Assembly: GCA_029243025.1 (NCBI GenBank)
Contig: JAQWSU010000017.1
Coordinates: 62,001 to 126,000, forward strand
Source: Pirellulaceae bacterium
Lineage (GTDB): Bacteria; Planctomycetota; Planctomycetia; Pirellulales; Pirellulaceae
Direction: 5' to 3'
DNA length: 64,000 nt
Shown in pieces: positions 7,585 to 17,116 of this stretch (position 1 is the first letter of the stretch; every line of letters starts with the position of its first letter). The notes below the pieces were generated by a model that worked only from the letters and a program-made list of their open reading frames with translations, ran no database searches and was not told the origin of the DNA. The translations under genes and the position numbers were made by a program.

Positions 7585-9189
7585 TCAATCGACATTCGCT
7601 TTCGCCAGCCGTTTTTCCCAGAAATTACGAGCGGCACGATAATACCGCATGAGCTCTGACTGTTGCTGCCGATCTTCAAGGCGGATTTCTCGTGCTCGCG
7701 CGTACAACCAATCGACGAAGAATTGGCACGACTGGCGACTGATCCGCGGTTGGTCCTGAAAGTTCACGTAAAATGGTCCGCTACAAGCACAACGGTAAGT
7801 CTGCTGATTACGAGTGACCACACGAATCATCATCCAGCCACTCTGTTCGAAGATCACCGGCGGCAAACGCCCCTCATGGCTAACCCAATCCTCCAGTCGG
7901 ACCTGCATTTCCGATCGACCATTTTTGATGACCTCAAAGTAATCAATCTTTTCACGAGTCCCAAGTTTTGCCTCGATTTCCAATTCCAACCGTTCTCCTG
8001 TCGCCCAGAAGACGTGGCCGGGAAGCCGACCATTGGCCCGAGGTCGCAATAACGGACCATTGGTCAGTAAAACGCGACCGGCGCGCAGCCCATCCCACCA
8101 GCTTTGGGGAGTAAACGGTTGCTCACAATGAACGTAGACGCGGTTGTATCCGAGGGGACTCGCATTCATACCGGCTCCACTCCCAGCCGCAGGTGGAATC
8201 TTAAAGCCCGCATTAAGCAGCCGGAAATAGATCTGCTGCGACCAGCGGCCTACTCCATGGGGCTCCGGAAACAAGACGCGATCGCGTTGCTGAGAAAACG
8301 GCGCATCAACGCTCCCATTCGGCAGCAAACCCGGATGCAACAAACCAACGGAATCAACCTTTCCACTCGCCAGCCACACAGGAAGATCTCGACAATCCAT
8401 TCGATTGAGATGCGCGTGGAGTTGTTCCTGCTTAGGCACTTGCCGTAAGGATTCGAACGGAGCGGGATACTCGCCCATCTGATTGCCGTCAAGTTGCAAA
8501 GGTTGCTGCAGTCTCCCAAAAACCATTTCGCTACCCGCCCTCAGCTCGCGCCCACCCATCACCTGATAAAAACGATGGCGTCCGACCTTTTCTGTAATCA
8601 CCTTTGGCCGTGGCTTGCGTTCCCAAACGTTTTTTTGATTGCTCCAGGTCACGACATTTGCAAAATGGAGGTCACTCGCCAACATCAGCAAAGGCAACTC
8701 TCGCAAAGGTCGTTCCACATGCAAATCGCCCGACCACCAACCCTCGAGCGACATGTCAACGAAACGCTGCATATTGATTTCTTGATTGTCAGTTGCGCCG
8801 GACTTGATCACAAAATGTCCGGTGAGTTGACGGTATTCGGGTCCTCTGTCCGCCTCGAACGTGTACGTTCCCGGATTTAGATCCAACACAACTTGGCCGT
8901 CAAAGACGAAGCCGTCTCCAATTCGAGGCTGTTGGGGGGCAAAGATCGGCCGACCCTTCGAATTTCGTAACACCAAATAAATGGCCGTCGGTTCCTGGCT
9001 CTTGCTGTCGATCGCTCGTAATTCGAGTGATCCACGCGCACCGTGCGCCGTTAAAGACGTCGCAAACATCGAAATAAAGGTAAAGACGGAACAACCAACC
9101 ATCGCATACTGCGAACGGGAATGGATTTGAACTTGCCGGTGACAACCACCGAGACAGAACTCCGCAAACCGCAGCAAACAATCAAACAT
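7585..9189 (-). CDS. exported CehA/McbA-like metallohydrolase-family protein
   Basis: The protein has about 534 residues from the ATG at 9189 (GGTGGA just upstream); an ATG at 9102, directly before the hydrophobic signal segment, is a possible alternative. After the signal peptide comes a beta-sandwich domain (about residues 50-140). A region beginning EGWWSGDLHVERP then resembles the CehA/McbA branch of the PHP superfamily common in planctomycetes. The usual GDLHxHxxxSDG motif is degraded here, with GDLHVERP followed by ASDLHFANV, so catalytic activity is doubtful. A C-terminal module (about 380-480) is beta-rich. It is transcribed alone, with a short gap to the next operon. Confidence 0.72.
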   Translation of the reverse strand: MFDCLLRFAEFCLGGCHRQVQIHSRSQYAMVGCSVFTFISMFATSLTAHGARGSLELRAIDSKSQEPTAIYLVLRNSKGRPIFAPQQPRIGDGFVFDGQVVLDLNPGTYTFEADRGPEYRQLTGHFVIKSGATDNQEINMQRFVDMSLEGWWSGDLHVERPLRELPLLMLASDLHFANVVTWSNQKNVWERKPRPKVITEKVGRHRFYQVMGGRELRAGSEMVFGRLQQPLQLDGNQMGEYPAPFESLRQVPKQEQLHAHLNRMDCRDLPVWLASGKVDSVGLLHPGLLPNGSVDAPFSQQRDRVLFPEPHGVGRWSQQIYFRLLNAGFKIPPAAGSGAGMNASPLGYNRVYVHCEQPFTPQSWWDGLRAGRVLLTNGPLLRPRANGRLPGHVFWATGERLELEIEAKLGTREKIDYFEVIKNGRSEMQVRLEDWVSHEGRLPPVIFEQSGWMMIRVVTRNQQTYRCACSGPFYVNFQDQPRISRQSCQFFVDWLYARAREIRLEDRQQQSELMRYYRAARNFWEKRLAKANVD

Positions 9190-9985
9190 TCAATCCACCC
9201 AAAAATAGACTCCGACATCGACCAACCTGCGGAAACCTCCGACAAGAACATTGTCGTCAATGTTAAGCAAAACGTGAACAGTATCCCCATCTGCGTGCGC
9301 AAATCGAGTCGATCAACTCCCCTTGAAACAAGACGACGAAAACCGTTCCAAACTTGCCCGGTCGTAGATCCGTCAATTGCAGACATGCCAATCGATCGAG
9401 CCACCATCGCGAAAATCCCGCGGAGACATCAACCTCGACGCGCAGTTGAAAGGGTTCCTGGATATCAAAGTGTACGGTCCTAGCTGGCGAACGAAAAATA
9501 GAAGCGAAAAAGATACGCCGACCGCCAATCGTCAAAATCGCTTGTTTCAGCCCAATCGTCTCCATGACATCTGACCGTCGCCCCGGACGCCAATCGGGCC
9601 AATTTTCATCTGCCGCATTTGATATTAACTCCGAATTGGGCGGCGATCGATTATTTTGGTGGTAACGATCCCGGGTCCACCTTCAGAAAGGCTGTCGAAA
9701 CCGACCCCTGAAAGCCATTTCCGGTGGATTGTCATGCTGATGAGCACGTCAGGCAAATGGCGACCAATAACTGACGAAGAAGTAATTGGATGTCGCGCGG
9801 GGTCTAGTGTTCTTCAACTCGCCCGACGTGTAAAATCAGGGTGAAATTACCGACCGGTCCTCCTGAGCAACCGGTCAACCGATCGGCAAAATCTCGCGCA
9901 CAGCCGGCTGACGGCTCTGGCAGTCCCGACCGGGAGATCCACCGCATTCACCACTCGCTTTGTATTTTTTATTTGAATTGATCTT
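9190..9985. other. gene-poor interval, possible decayed minus-strand gene
   Basis: No convincing gene lies in these 796 bases. On the minus strand, protein-like fragments occur in successive frames. One frame is open from about 9840 to 9625, another from about 9690 to 9263 (with motifs like ENWPDWRPGRRSDV and EPFQLRVEVDVSAGFSRWW), and a third covers 9407-9051. No frame has a clear start with a ribosome site. They may be remains of a frameshifted gene or chance open frames. The last 100 bases before 9986 must contain the promoter of the J-protein gene. Confidence 0.35.
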
Positions 9986-10945
9986 ATGGCCGAGGATTAT
10001 TACTCAACACTGGGTTTACGACGCGGTGCGTCCGTCGATGAAATTCAAAAAGCCTATCGCGACCAGGCCAGGAAATACCATCCTGATTTGAACCCCGATG
10101 ATAATTCGGCCAAGGAGAAATTCCAGGCGATCCAAAATGCGTATGAAGTGCTGAGCGATCCCAAGAAACGGGAAATGTACGATCACTACGGGAGCGACTA
10201 CGAACAATTCAGTGGTGGACAAGCAGGCCATCCGGGAAGAGGTTCGCGATCGAGCCGCGGGGGACCTTCCTTTGAAGACATCGATCTGAGTCAGTTTTTC
10301 GGTGAGCAAGCTGGCGGTAGAGCGGGCGGAGGCTTCGCAGATATGTTTCGCCAGTTCACGGGAAAACCGAGTGAACGTCAGAGGCAACCAGAGCATGGAG
10401 CGAACATTCGGCATGAATTACAAGTTCCCTTTCGAACGGCTGCTTCGGGGGGCGACGCACAACTGTCGATCCGCCGACAATCGGGAAAAATCGAAACGCT
10501 CCAGGTGAAGATTCCGGCGGGTATCGAACACGGGAAAACGATTCGCTTGCGTGGCCAAGGAGAGCCAGCTGCCGGCGGTGGCACACCGGGTGATTTGCTA
10601 ATCACCGTGAATGTGGCACCCCACCCGTTTTATCAAAGAAACGGCAACGATCTGATTGCTCGAGTTCCCGTGAAGCTGTCCGAAGCAGTTCTAGGTGGCA
10701 AAGTGGATGTTCCGACGCCCAAGGGCATCATCACACTGACGGTTCCGGCCGGTAGCTCGAGCGGAAAGCGTCTGCGCGTCAGAGGGCATGGGATTGCATC
10801 GAAAAACGCGACCGGCGATCTGTACGCCGAACTGCAAATCGTACTCCCCGAGTCGATTGATCAGTTGGACGATGAGACCAAAGAGGCTTTGTCCCGAGTT
10901 GAAGACGCCTATGCGTCGGATCCTCGCAGCGAGTTAATTTGGTAA
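9986..10945 (+). CDS. CbpA-type J-domain co-chaperone
   Basis: The 319-residue protein starts with a full J domain (residues 4-70) bearing the essential HPD in KYHPDLNP. A Gly/Ser/Arg-rich linker (about 75-115) follows, and then two DnaJ C-terminal beta-barrel domains with the client-binding strands ([20 protein letters not shown] and [17 protein letters not shown]). There is no cysteine zinc finger, so it is a class B protein like CbpA rather than DnaJ. It should stimulate a DnaK ATPase and deliver unfolded clients. No dnaK or grpE gene is adjacent. A perfect 24-bp palindrome follows 30 bp after its stop. Confidence 0.92.
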   Translation: MAEDYYSTLGLRRGASVDEIQKAYRDQARKYHPDLNPDDNSAKEKFQAIQNAYEVLSDPKKREMYDHYGSDYEQFSGGQAGHPGRGSRSSRGGPSFEDIDLSQFFGEQAGGRAGGGFADMFRQFTGKPSERQRQPEHGANIRHELQVPFRTAASGGDAQLSIRRQSGKIETLQVKIPAGIEHGKTIRLRGQGEPAAGGGTPGDLLITVNVAPHPFYQRNGNDLIARVPVKLSEAVLGGKVDVPTPKGIITLTVPAGSSSGKRLRVRGHGIASKNATGDLYAELQIVLPESIDQLDDETKEALSRVEDAYASDPRSELIW

Positions 10946-10975
10946 GTTTCAGCTAACATCCATATCGCTGGAGGG

Positions 10976-10999
10976 GGAACGATGGCCGGCCATCGTTCC
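10976..10999. repeat. perfect 24-bp palindrome followed by eight A residues
   Basis: Each 12-base half is the exact reverse complement of the other (GGAACGATGGCC / GGCCATCGTTCC). As RNA it would fold into a 10-bp stem with a CCGG loop. It lies 30 bp after the J-protein stop and covers the ATG of the small open frame at 10982. An A8 run follows (11000-11007), not a U run. It is therefore not a classical terminator on the plus strand, and on the minus strand the U run would precede the stem. Confidence 0.85.
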
Positions 11000-11182
11000 A
11001 AAAAAAATGCTGGCCACCCCATCGAACAACCTCAACCGCTCAAAATTCGCCAAATGTTGATTGCGAAGTGCGACCAGGCATTGCACAATTTGAGGGCACT
11101 TCGATTTGCCAAATTGCTTATCGCCCTTGACGATTGCTATTCAGCACACTCCAAGCGCTGGAAAGAATCTTCCAAATCTTAA
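10982..11182 (+). CDS. small basic protein, hypothetical
   Basis: This is a possible 66-residue basic protein between the J-protein and the sugar-dehydrogenase-like gene. In favour: a strong GGAGGGGG ribosome site 5-6 bases before the ATG, a stop just 13 bp before the next gene's ATG, and an amphipathic helix-like composition (KIRQMLIAKCDQALHNLRALRFAKLLIALDDC). Against: its start codon lies inside the 24-bp palindrome, so the purine-rich stretch may be part of that element, and the length is near the noise level. I do not recognise the sequence. Confidence 0.4.
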   Translation: MAGHRSKKNAGHPIEQPQPLKIRQMLIAKCDQALHNLRALRFAKLLIALDDCYSAHSKRWKESSKS

Positions 11183-11195
11183 CCGAGGATGAAAC

Positions 11196-14069
11196 ATGCG
11201 CGCGATCAGGTCCATCGCTCTCTTGCTGGCGCTCTTGCCAGCGACCTTGCTTTCCGCCGAACCCCGACCGCCTTGGACGGCTTCCCAGATCAACGGCTCT
11301 CCCTACGCACCCGAAAGTTACCGGATCACACCTGCCTTTCCAAACATTCACTTTTCGAAGCCCAGTTGCATCGAAGAGATCCCGGGTGCGAATCGCTTGC
11401 TCATCACGGAGATTGGTGGCAAGCTTCTCAGCCTTGTCAAAAACCCGAAGGTTCGAAAAGCCGATGTCGTCCTTGATCTCGCCAAGACAATTGGAAACGG
11501 GGTGTCGGTTTTTGATGCCGATTTCCATCCGCAGTTCCTGCAGAATCGCCAACTTTTCCTCTGTTACGTGCACCCCAAGCAACGCTGCACCCACGTTTCG
11601 CGTTTCGTCATGTCCGCCACTTCTCCGCCCACGATCGATCCTGCCAGCGAACAAGTCATCCTCTCCTGGCCACGTGGCGGACATAACGGCGGTTGCCTCG
11701 AGTTCGGCAAGGATGGATACCTTTACATATCGACCGGGGACGGCTCTGGCCCGAATCCGCCCGACGGATTGACGACGGGACAGGACCTGTCTGACCTACT
11801 CGGAGCCGTGCTGCGAATCGATGTCGACGACACCGAACACGATCGAGCATACGCGATTCCACCCGATAATCCGTTTATCAATACGGAAGGAGCCCGACCT
11901 GAAATCTGGGCTTACGGATTACGCAATCCGTGGAAATTCGGCATCGATCATTTAACCGGCGAGGTCTTCGCAGCCGACAACGGCTGGGAAACATGGGAAA
12001 TGGTGCATCGTCTCGCAAGCGGCGGAAATTGCGGCTGGCCCGTCATGGAAGGACGAGCCATCCTGCGAAGTGACGTCAAGGTAGGGCCGACCCCAATTCG
12101 CCCACCGATCAAAGATCACCACCATTCCGAAGCCAACTCAGTAATCGGTGGCCCCGTCTACCGCGGCGCTAAACTGCCCGATCTCGTCGGCGCATTCATC
12201 TACGGCGATTATATCACCGGAACAATTTGGGCGTTGCGATCCGAGGGAAATGAAACCTTTTCGCATCAAACGCTGATCGACACCGATCAACGCATCACCA
12301 GTTTCACGGAAGGCAGTCAGGGAGAGTTGTACCTGATTGATTTTGACTACACGGGAAAAATCTATGAGTTATCACCTTCTGGATTGCCCGACAGATCGGC
12401 CGACTTCCCCAGACTACTAAGCGAAACCGGACTCTTTAACTCGCTCACCGATCTAAAACCGGCAGCGGGCGTAGTGCCTTACAATGTTCGCGTGCCACGC
12501 TGGATGGACGGAGCATCAGCAAAACGATGGATCGCCATTCCTAATGACGATTCGGTGAAGCTAACGTCTAACGGCGAAGGGACGATTTATCCAAATGGGA
12601 CGGTCCTCGTCAAACATTTGAGTCTCGACGACGCAGGTCTTAAAGAGCCGATACGCTTGGAAACACAACTGCTTCATTTCGAAAAGGGCAGCTGGCGACC
12701 CTACAGCTATCTATGGAACGACGAGGGCACCGATGCGACTCTCGTCAACTCAATTGGTGCCAACCGATCACTGCAAGTCACTGATAAAGCCGGCGTTAGA
12801 CACGAGCGCACGTGGCGTGTAAGCGCCAGTAACGAATGTAAATTGTGTCACAACGCGGGCTCACGATTTGTACTTGGCTTTGCCGCCAATCAACTTGAAG
12901 ATCAACTATCTCACTTGACGTCTCAAACAATTCTTCAAAATGCTCCGACTGTGCCGCCAGAACTACAGCTCGTCGATCCACATGACCAACAGCAGCGTCT
13001 GGACGACCGAGCGAGGTCATACCTGCATGCCAATTGCAGCATGTGCCATCATCCGAGTGGCAACGCAATCGTCTCTTTTTATTTGAAGCGTGATTTGCCG
13101 TTCGAAAAACTCAACACGAACAAAGGTACCGGCATCGGCACCTTCGGTATGCGAAACGCCAAGTTAATCGCACCCGGCGACCCTTATCGATCGGTTTTGA
13201 TGTACCGCATGTCAAAACTCGGTTATGCGCGCATGCCCTACATCGGCTCACAACTTGTCGATAGCGCAGGGGTCGCTCTCGTGTCAAAATGGATTAGCTC
13301 ATTACCTTCAACATCGACGGTCGGAGCTTCTCCGCCAACCCAATCAGATTCGCTTGAAGCCCGAGCACTGGCGAGACTCGTCAAAAATACTGCTGAAACT
13401 CGCGAGTCGCGAGACGCGGCAATTCAAACTCTGCTGCAATCCACGGAAGGATCGTTGGCTCTGCTCGCACAACTGCACAGCAACGCTCTTTCTGAGCCAG
13501 ACAAAGCGTCAACCATCGCAATCGGAAGCGAAGTCACCAACAAGAACATCAGCGGTCTCTTCGAGACCTTCCTTCCCGAATCAAGATCCGGCTCTCGGCT
13601 CGGTGCTAACATTGACCCGCGTTTAATTCTAGAACTCCCTGGCGATGCCACACGTGGAAAACTGATTTTCCACAGCGATGGTGCTCGCTGCAAAGCTTGT
13701 CACGATCCACGCGACAAGTCAAAATCGATCGGTACCACGCTCGTCGACATCAATGTGAAATACAAAGAACCGGCTGAAATATTGCAGCAGGTGTTAAACC
13801 CTTCCCTGCGGATTGATGAGTCGTTGGCCAGTTACCTGATCCTGACGAACCGAGGCAAAACAGTCACGGGCCTGATCGAAAAGAAAACCGACACTGAAGT
13901 GGTGCTCAAGACGGCGGAACAAAAACAGATTCGCATCCCAACAGTCGAGATCGAAGAGTTGCGAAAGAGTTCGAAATCACTGATGCCCGACCAAATCCTT
14001 AGTGATTTAACTGCCCAAGAAGCGGCCGACCTCCTTGCATACATCCGCTCATTTCATACCAGCGAATGA
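11196..14069 (+). CDS. exported PQQ-type sugar dehydrogenase-like protein with three c-heme motifs
   Basis: The protein has 957 residues with a clear signal peptide (MRAIRSIALLLALLPATLLSA). Residues 25-400 form a six-bladed propeller of the glucose/sorbosone dehydrogenase type, with GGHNGGCLEFGKDGYLYISTGDG, WAYGLRNPWKFG and GNCGWPVMEG as landmarks. The middle part has two heme motifs, CKLCH (about residue 547) and CSMCH (about 614). The C-terminal 140 residues hold CKACH and the TGLIEKKTDTEVVLKT/IRIPTVEIEEL pattern of the Pirellula/Verrucomicrobium-type heme-binding domain. It probably oxidises a sugar in the periplasm and passes electrons along its own hemes. It has a GAGGAT ribosome site and is transcribed in the same direction as the J-protein gene. 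Confidence 0.88.
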   Translation: MRAIRSIALLLALLPATLLSAEPRPPWTASQINGSPYAPESYRITPAFPNIHFSKPSCIEEIPGANRLLITEIGGKLLSLVKNPKVRKADVVLDLAKTIGNGVSVFDADFHPQFLQNRQLFLCYVHPKQRCTHVSRFVMSATSPPTIDPASEQVILSWPRGGHNGGCLEFGKDGYLYISTGDGSGPNPPDGLTTGQDLSDLLGAVLRIDVDDTEHDRAYAIPPDNPFINTEGARPEIWAYGLRNPWKFGIDHLTGEVFAADNGWETWEMVHRLASGGNCGWPVMEGRAILRSDVKVGPTPIRPPIKDHHHSEANSVIGGPVYRGAKLPDLVGAFIYGDYITGTIWALRSEGNETFSHQTLIDTDQRITSFTEGSQGELYLIDFDYTGKIYELSPSGLPDRSADFPRLLSETGLFNSLTDLKPAAGVVPYNVRVPRWMDGASAKRWIAIPNDDSVKLTSNGEGTIYPNGTVLVKHLSLDDAGLKEPIRLETQLLHFEKGSWRPYSYLWNDEGTDATLVNSIGANRSLQVTDKAGVRHERTWRVSASNECKLCHNAGSRFVLGFAANQLEDQLSHLTSQTILQNAPTVPPELQLVDPHDQQQRLDDRARSYLHANCSMCHHPSGNAIVSFYLKRDLPFEKLNTNKGTGIGTFGMRNAKLIAPGDPYRSVLMYRMSKLGYARMPYIGSQLVDSAGVALVSKWISSLPSTSTVGASPPTQSDSLEARALARLVKNTAETRESRDAAIQTLLQSTEGSLALLAQLHSNALSEPDKASTIAIGSEVTNKNISGLFETFLPESRSGSRLGANIDPRLILELPGDATRGKLIFHSDGARCKACHDPRDKSKSIGTTLVDINVKYKEPAEILQQVLNPSLRIDESLASYLILTNRGKTVTGLIEKKTDTEVVLKTAEQKQIRIPTVEIEELRKSSKSLMPDQILSDLTAQEAADLLAYIRSFHTSE

Positions 14070-14194
14070 GCCTGATGACGGCCTCCAAAACGCCAGCGGT
14101 GGACGCCACGAGCGTCACGACTCGCCGAGGGCAAACACGTCGGTGCTCAACGGCAGTCCTTTGACCCAATGTCTGACGCAGCGATCCGTGACAT

Positions 14195-17113
14195 TCAATC
14201 AACAAGCGGACCATCGGCAGACCAGTCAGCCAACGCATGGTCGGTTGCCAACAGATCGTCTTCATCAGCATTCGCTTTATCCGAAAGACCCCACCCAGGA
14301 TATTCGTGAGGCAAAGCATACCAACCGTTTGGCCAGGTTTCCGGCTCCCAACGATCGTTTACCTCATTGAACGGTGTGATACGAACCCAATCAATTTCAA
14401 GCGTTGCTTCGGAAAAATCGGGGTCGCCAGCCCAGCCGACCCGGTCGACGTACACCCCTTCGAGCTGTTCTTTGTATCCCGCGGAGGGAAACCAGATTCC
14501 GAGCCAGAACCGCGAGGCCTGAGTCGGAATATTGTCTTGGCCAAACAGCGCTCCCTCATGTCGGTACACCTCGTCGCCGTCAATCGTCCAAATGACTCGG
14601 GGCAACTCCCCGTCGCCACCGCTGTGCCAATCAATCCCATAAGTGTGGAATTGACCATCGTTAACAACCTCAACTCGCCCCGGATGATGGGCACCTTCAC
14701 CGCCAAGTTTTCCACCCCAACTATTGACCCGGGCGTTATCGAAACTGATCGGATCATGGGATGATCCATTTTGCAGCGACGTGGGAAACTCCCAATCGAT
14801 TTCGGAGTTACGGACACGACTCGGCTCCTCCCAATAGGCTTCTTCGCTGGGGAAGTGTTCGACGTAGTGAAAGGTCCAAAACGCGGAAGCGGCACCCGTC
14901 ACTTCGGGAATCCGAGCGCGGACTTCGTAACGACCGGATGCATAATAATCGCGGGTCGCGATCCCTGCCCCGACGCGAGTCGTCCGATCATTGTGACCAA
15001 CCACCTCGCCTTCGTAATCATCCCCATGAGCATGCAACAGAAGCAGGCCATCCTTGATCTCGACATTCTCAGGAACGAGTCCCCCATTATCGCCGCCCCA
15101 CGCTTTATCGACGACCAACCATGATTCGAGATCAAGTCCGTCGCCAAAATCATCGTAAAGGATCTCGGTGGTTGGTTCCTGGTCGGGTTGAGGCGTATCG
15201 AGCCACTCCCCTCCCTGAGCCCGCAGCGAAACATTCTGCACCGAGAGACTCCCGTCGGATCCTTTGTACTGCTCAAGAACAACCCGCACATGACGATAGC
15301 TACCGCCCGTGGTAAAAGAGATCGAAACATGCTCGTCGCTGCCCGAGAAAAGCTGTAAGTCGGCGTTCAAATCCGCCCGGTCTCGTACCGCGATCGTCGC
15401 ACCACTCCCCTCAACGCTTGCCATCGCTGTGAGCGTGTAGGTTGTATTGGGTGCGAGTGCGTAGGGAATATCTTGAACAGCACGAGCAGATTCTTCTGCG
15501 GTGGCCGTCAATGTCACAGTGGTATTTCCATCATCCGTCTGCCAGACGGCATGATCGCTGACCCACTGCTCGAGGCCCGCTGCAAAATCGGCGTTCGCAA
15601 CCATTTCGTCACCCGCCGACACCAGTACGGGAAGCGCGGGGGGGATCGGCCATTCACCGCCTTCCGACGGGACAGGCAGCGGTAAAACACCCTCGACAAT
15701 CCGTAGATCGTCAAAATAAACATTTCCAGTTTGCCCCTGATAGGCCTCCAGGAAGAGTCGCACCTCGGTACTGTCGGTCGCAGTGTAAAAGACAAACCGC
15801 TTTTCCTGCCACTGATCACCTTGGGCAGCATTAGTTTTTGGAAGCTGCGTACCCTGATCAACTCCAAACGATGCCCAAACGCTTTCACCCTCCGTACGAA
15901 CTCGGGCACTAAACGTGTAGAGCGTTTGAGGTCGCAAACCTTCTATGATCTGTATCGCACGACTCGATTCGGTAGCAGCAGGCAGTAATTCGAGCGAGCT
16001 TTCTCCATCCATGCCGGAGACAACTGCCACGCTGCCAACTGTCGACCAAGCCGAGTGAATAGAACCCGTAAATGTTCCTCCTTGCACCCAATTGCCGGCT
16101 GAATCAGGACCCAATACGGGCGGATCACTGACGGGCGGATCACTGACGGGCGGATCGGTTGGCGGCGCCAACTCTGCAGGCACCAGGTAGATCGCATCAA
16201 CTCCCACCGAGCCAATCTGCTGCTTGTACGCCTGGGCGAAAAGGGTAACAAACTGAGTGTCGGCGGCGGTGGTAAAGCTGAGGCTGTACTCGCCTGAAAC
16301 ATTGTCTCCCACCGTCACTTCAGACCACTTACCATCAAAACCTTTTACCCCAAAATAACCGTAGACACCCTCTTCGGAGAAGATCTGACCGCTCAGTCGA
16401 TAATCAGTAGATCCTTCGACAGAAACCCGTTGAGAAATAGAAGCGGTGCCTTCGGAAGTCGGCTGCAGTCGCAGCTGTGGATTGCCGCTGACTTCCGTAA
16501 TCGATGCACTGGCTGACAGACTACTATCGTCAACCCAACCGATAAGATCCTGTGAAAAATCACCGTTGCTCACAGCATTGTCAACAGGATCATTAACAGG
16601 TGGATCATTAACAGGTCGGAGAAGTCGTAACGTATCGACTCCGATCAATCCGGTCTGCTGCTTGTAGGCCTGGGCATAAACAGTCACAAACTGCGCATCG
16701 GTGGCGGTGGTAAAGCTAACCGTATAGGAACCCGAATGTCTGTCTCCGACATTCACATCCGACCACTTACCGTCAAAACCTTTTACCCCAAGGTATCCGT
16801 ACGCACCTTCCTCAGAAAAAATCTGGCCGGTGAGCTGATAATCGGTGCCGCCATCGACGGAGATCTGCTGGGAAATACGCGCGGTGGCTTCCTGGGCGGG
16901 TCGCAGAATTGCTCGAGAATCACCACCGACCTGCTCGACCGACACGGTGGCTGGCAGACTACTTTCGTTAACCCATTGGGACAAGTCGTCAGAGAAATCG
17001 CCGTTCGCGATCACGTCGACCGCAAGTAACTGCCGCAACTCAAGCGATTCAACCTGCAAGCCTCGAATTGATCGTATCTTCCTTGACCCATTTTTCAAAA
17101 AGGGAAGTCGCAT
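14195..17113 (-). CDS. secreted GH16 glycoside hydrolase with LEPR-XLL-type N-terminus and tandem carbohydrate-binding-like modules
   Basis: I use the ATG at 17113, seven bases after GGAG. The first 35 residues are basic and contain VESLELRQLLAVD, a variant of the planctomycete LEPR-XLL export motif. Four beta-sandwich modules of about 130 residues follow, each starting with a variant of NGDFSxDLxxWV; the first two are near-duplicates. They resemble CBM4/9-type modules and are separated by Pro-Val repeats (DPPVSDPPVSD). The last 270 residues are a GH16 domain with the catalytic ExDxE strand in SEIDWEF and the conserved FWTFHY and WSGG/IDWHSGG surroundings. It should cut beta-glucans, agar or related galactans outside the cell. 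Confidence 0.9.
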   Translation of the reverse strand: MRLPFLKNGSRKIRSIRGLQVESLELRQLLAVDVIANGDFSDDLSQWVNESSLPATVSVEQVGGDSRAILRPAQEATARISQQISVDGGTDYQLTGQIFSEEGAYGYLGVKGFDGKWSDVNVGDRHSGSYTVSFTTATDAQFVTVYAQAYKQQTGLIGVDTLRLLRPVNDPPVNDPVDNAVSNGDFSQDLIGWVDDSSLSASASITEVSGNPQLRLQPTSEGTASISQRVSVEGSTDYRLSGQIFSEEGVYGYFGVKGFDGKWSEVTVGDNVSGEYSLSFTTAADTQFVTLFAQAYKQQIGSVGVDAIYLVPAELAPPTDPPVSDPPVSDPPVLGPDSAGNWVQGGTFTGSIHSAWSTVGSVAVVSGMDGESSLELLPAATESSRAIQIIEGLRPQTLYTFSARVRTEGESVWASFGVDQGTQLPKTNAAQGDQWQEKRFVFYTATDSTEVRLFLEAYQGQTGNVYFDDLRIVEGVLPLPVPSEGGEWPIPPALPVLVSAGDEMVANADFAAGLEQWVSDHAVWQTDDGNTTVTLTATAEESARAVQDIPYALAPNTTYTLTAMASVEGSGATIAVRDRADLNADLQLFSGSDEHVSISFTTGGSYRHVRVVLEQYKGSDGSLSVQNVSLRAQGGEWLDTPQPDQEPTTEILYDDFGDGLDLESWLVVDKAWGGDNGGLVPENVEIKDGLLLLHAHGDDYEGEVVGHNDRTTRVGAGIATRDYYASGRYEVRARIPEVTGAASAFWTFHYVEHFPSEEAYWEEPSRVRNSEIDWEFPTSLQNGSSHDPISFDNARVNSWGGKLGGEGAHHPGRVEVVNDGQFHTYGIDWHSGGDGELPRVIWTIDGDEVYRHEGALFGQDNIPTQASRFWLGIWFPSAGYKEQLEGVYVDRVGWAGDPDFSEATLEIDWVRITPFNEVNDRWEPETWPNGWYALPHEYPGWGLSDKANADEDDLLATDHALADWSADGPLVD
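16100..16170. repeat. 15-bp tandem repeat in the GH16 linker
   Basis: A unit close to acgggcggatcactg occurs two to three times in a row here, encoding PPVSD repeats between modules. A related doublet with unit ggatcattaacaggt lies at about 16588-16617 between the first two modules. Both keep the frame and only vary linker length. Confidence 0.7.
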
Positions 17114-17116
17114 CAA

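Noticed and set aside
11118-11684. 188-codon minus-strand open frame
   Set aside because: It lies antisense to the signal peptide and propeller of the sugar-dehydrogenase-like gene, which is well supported.
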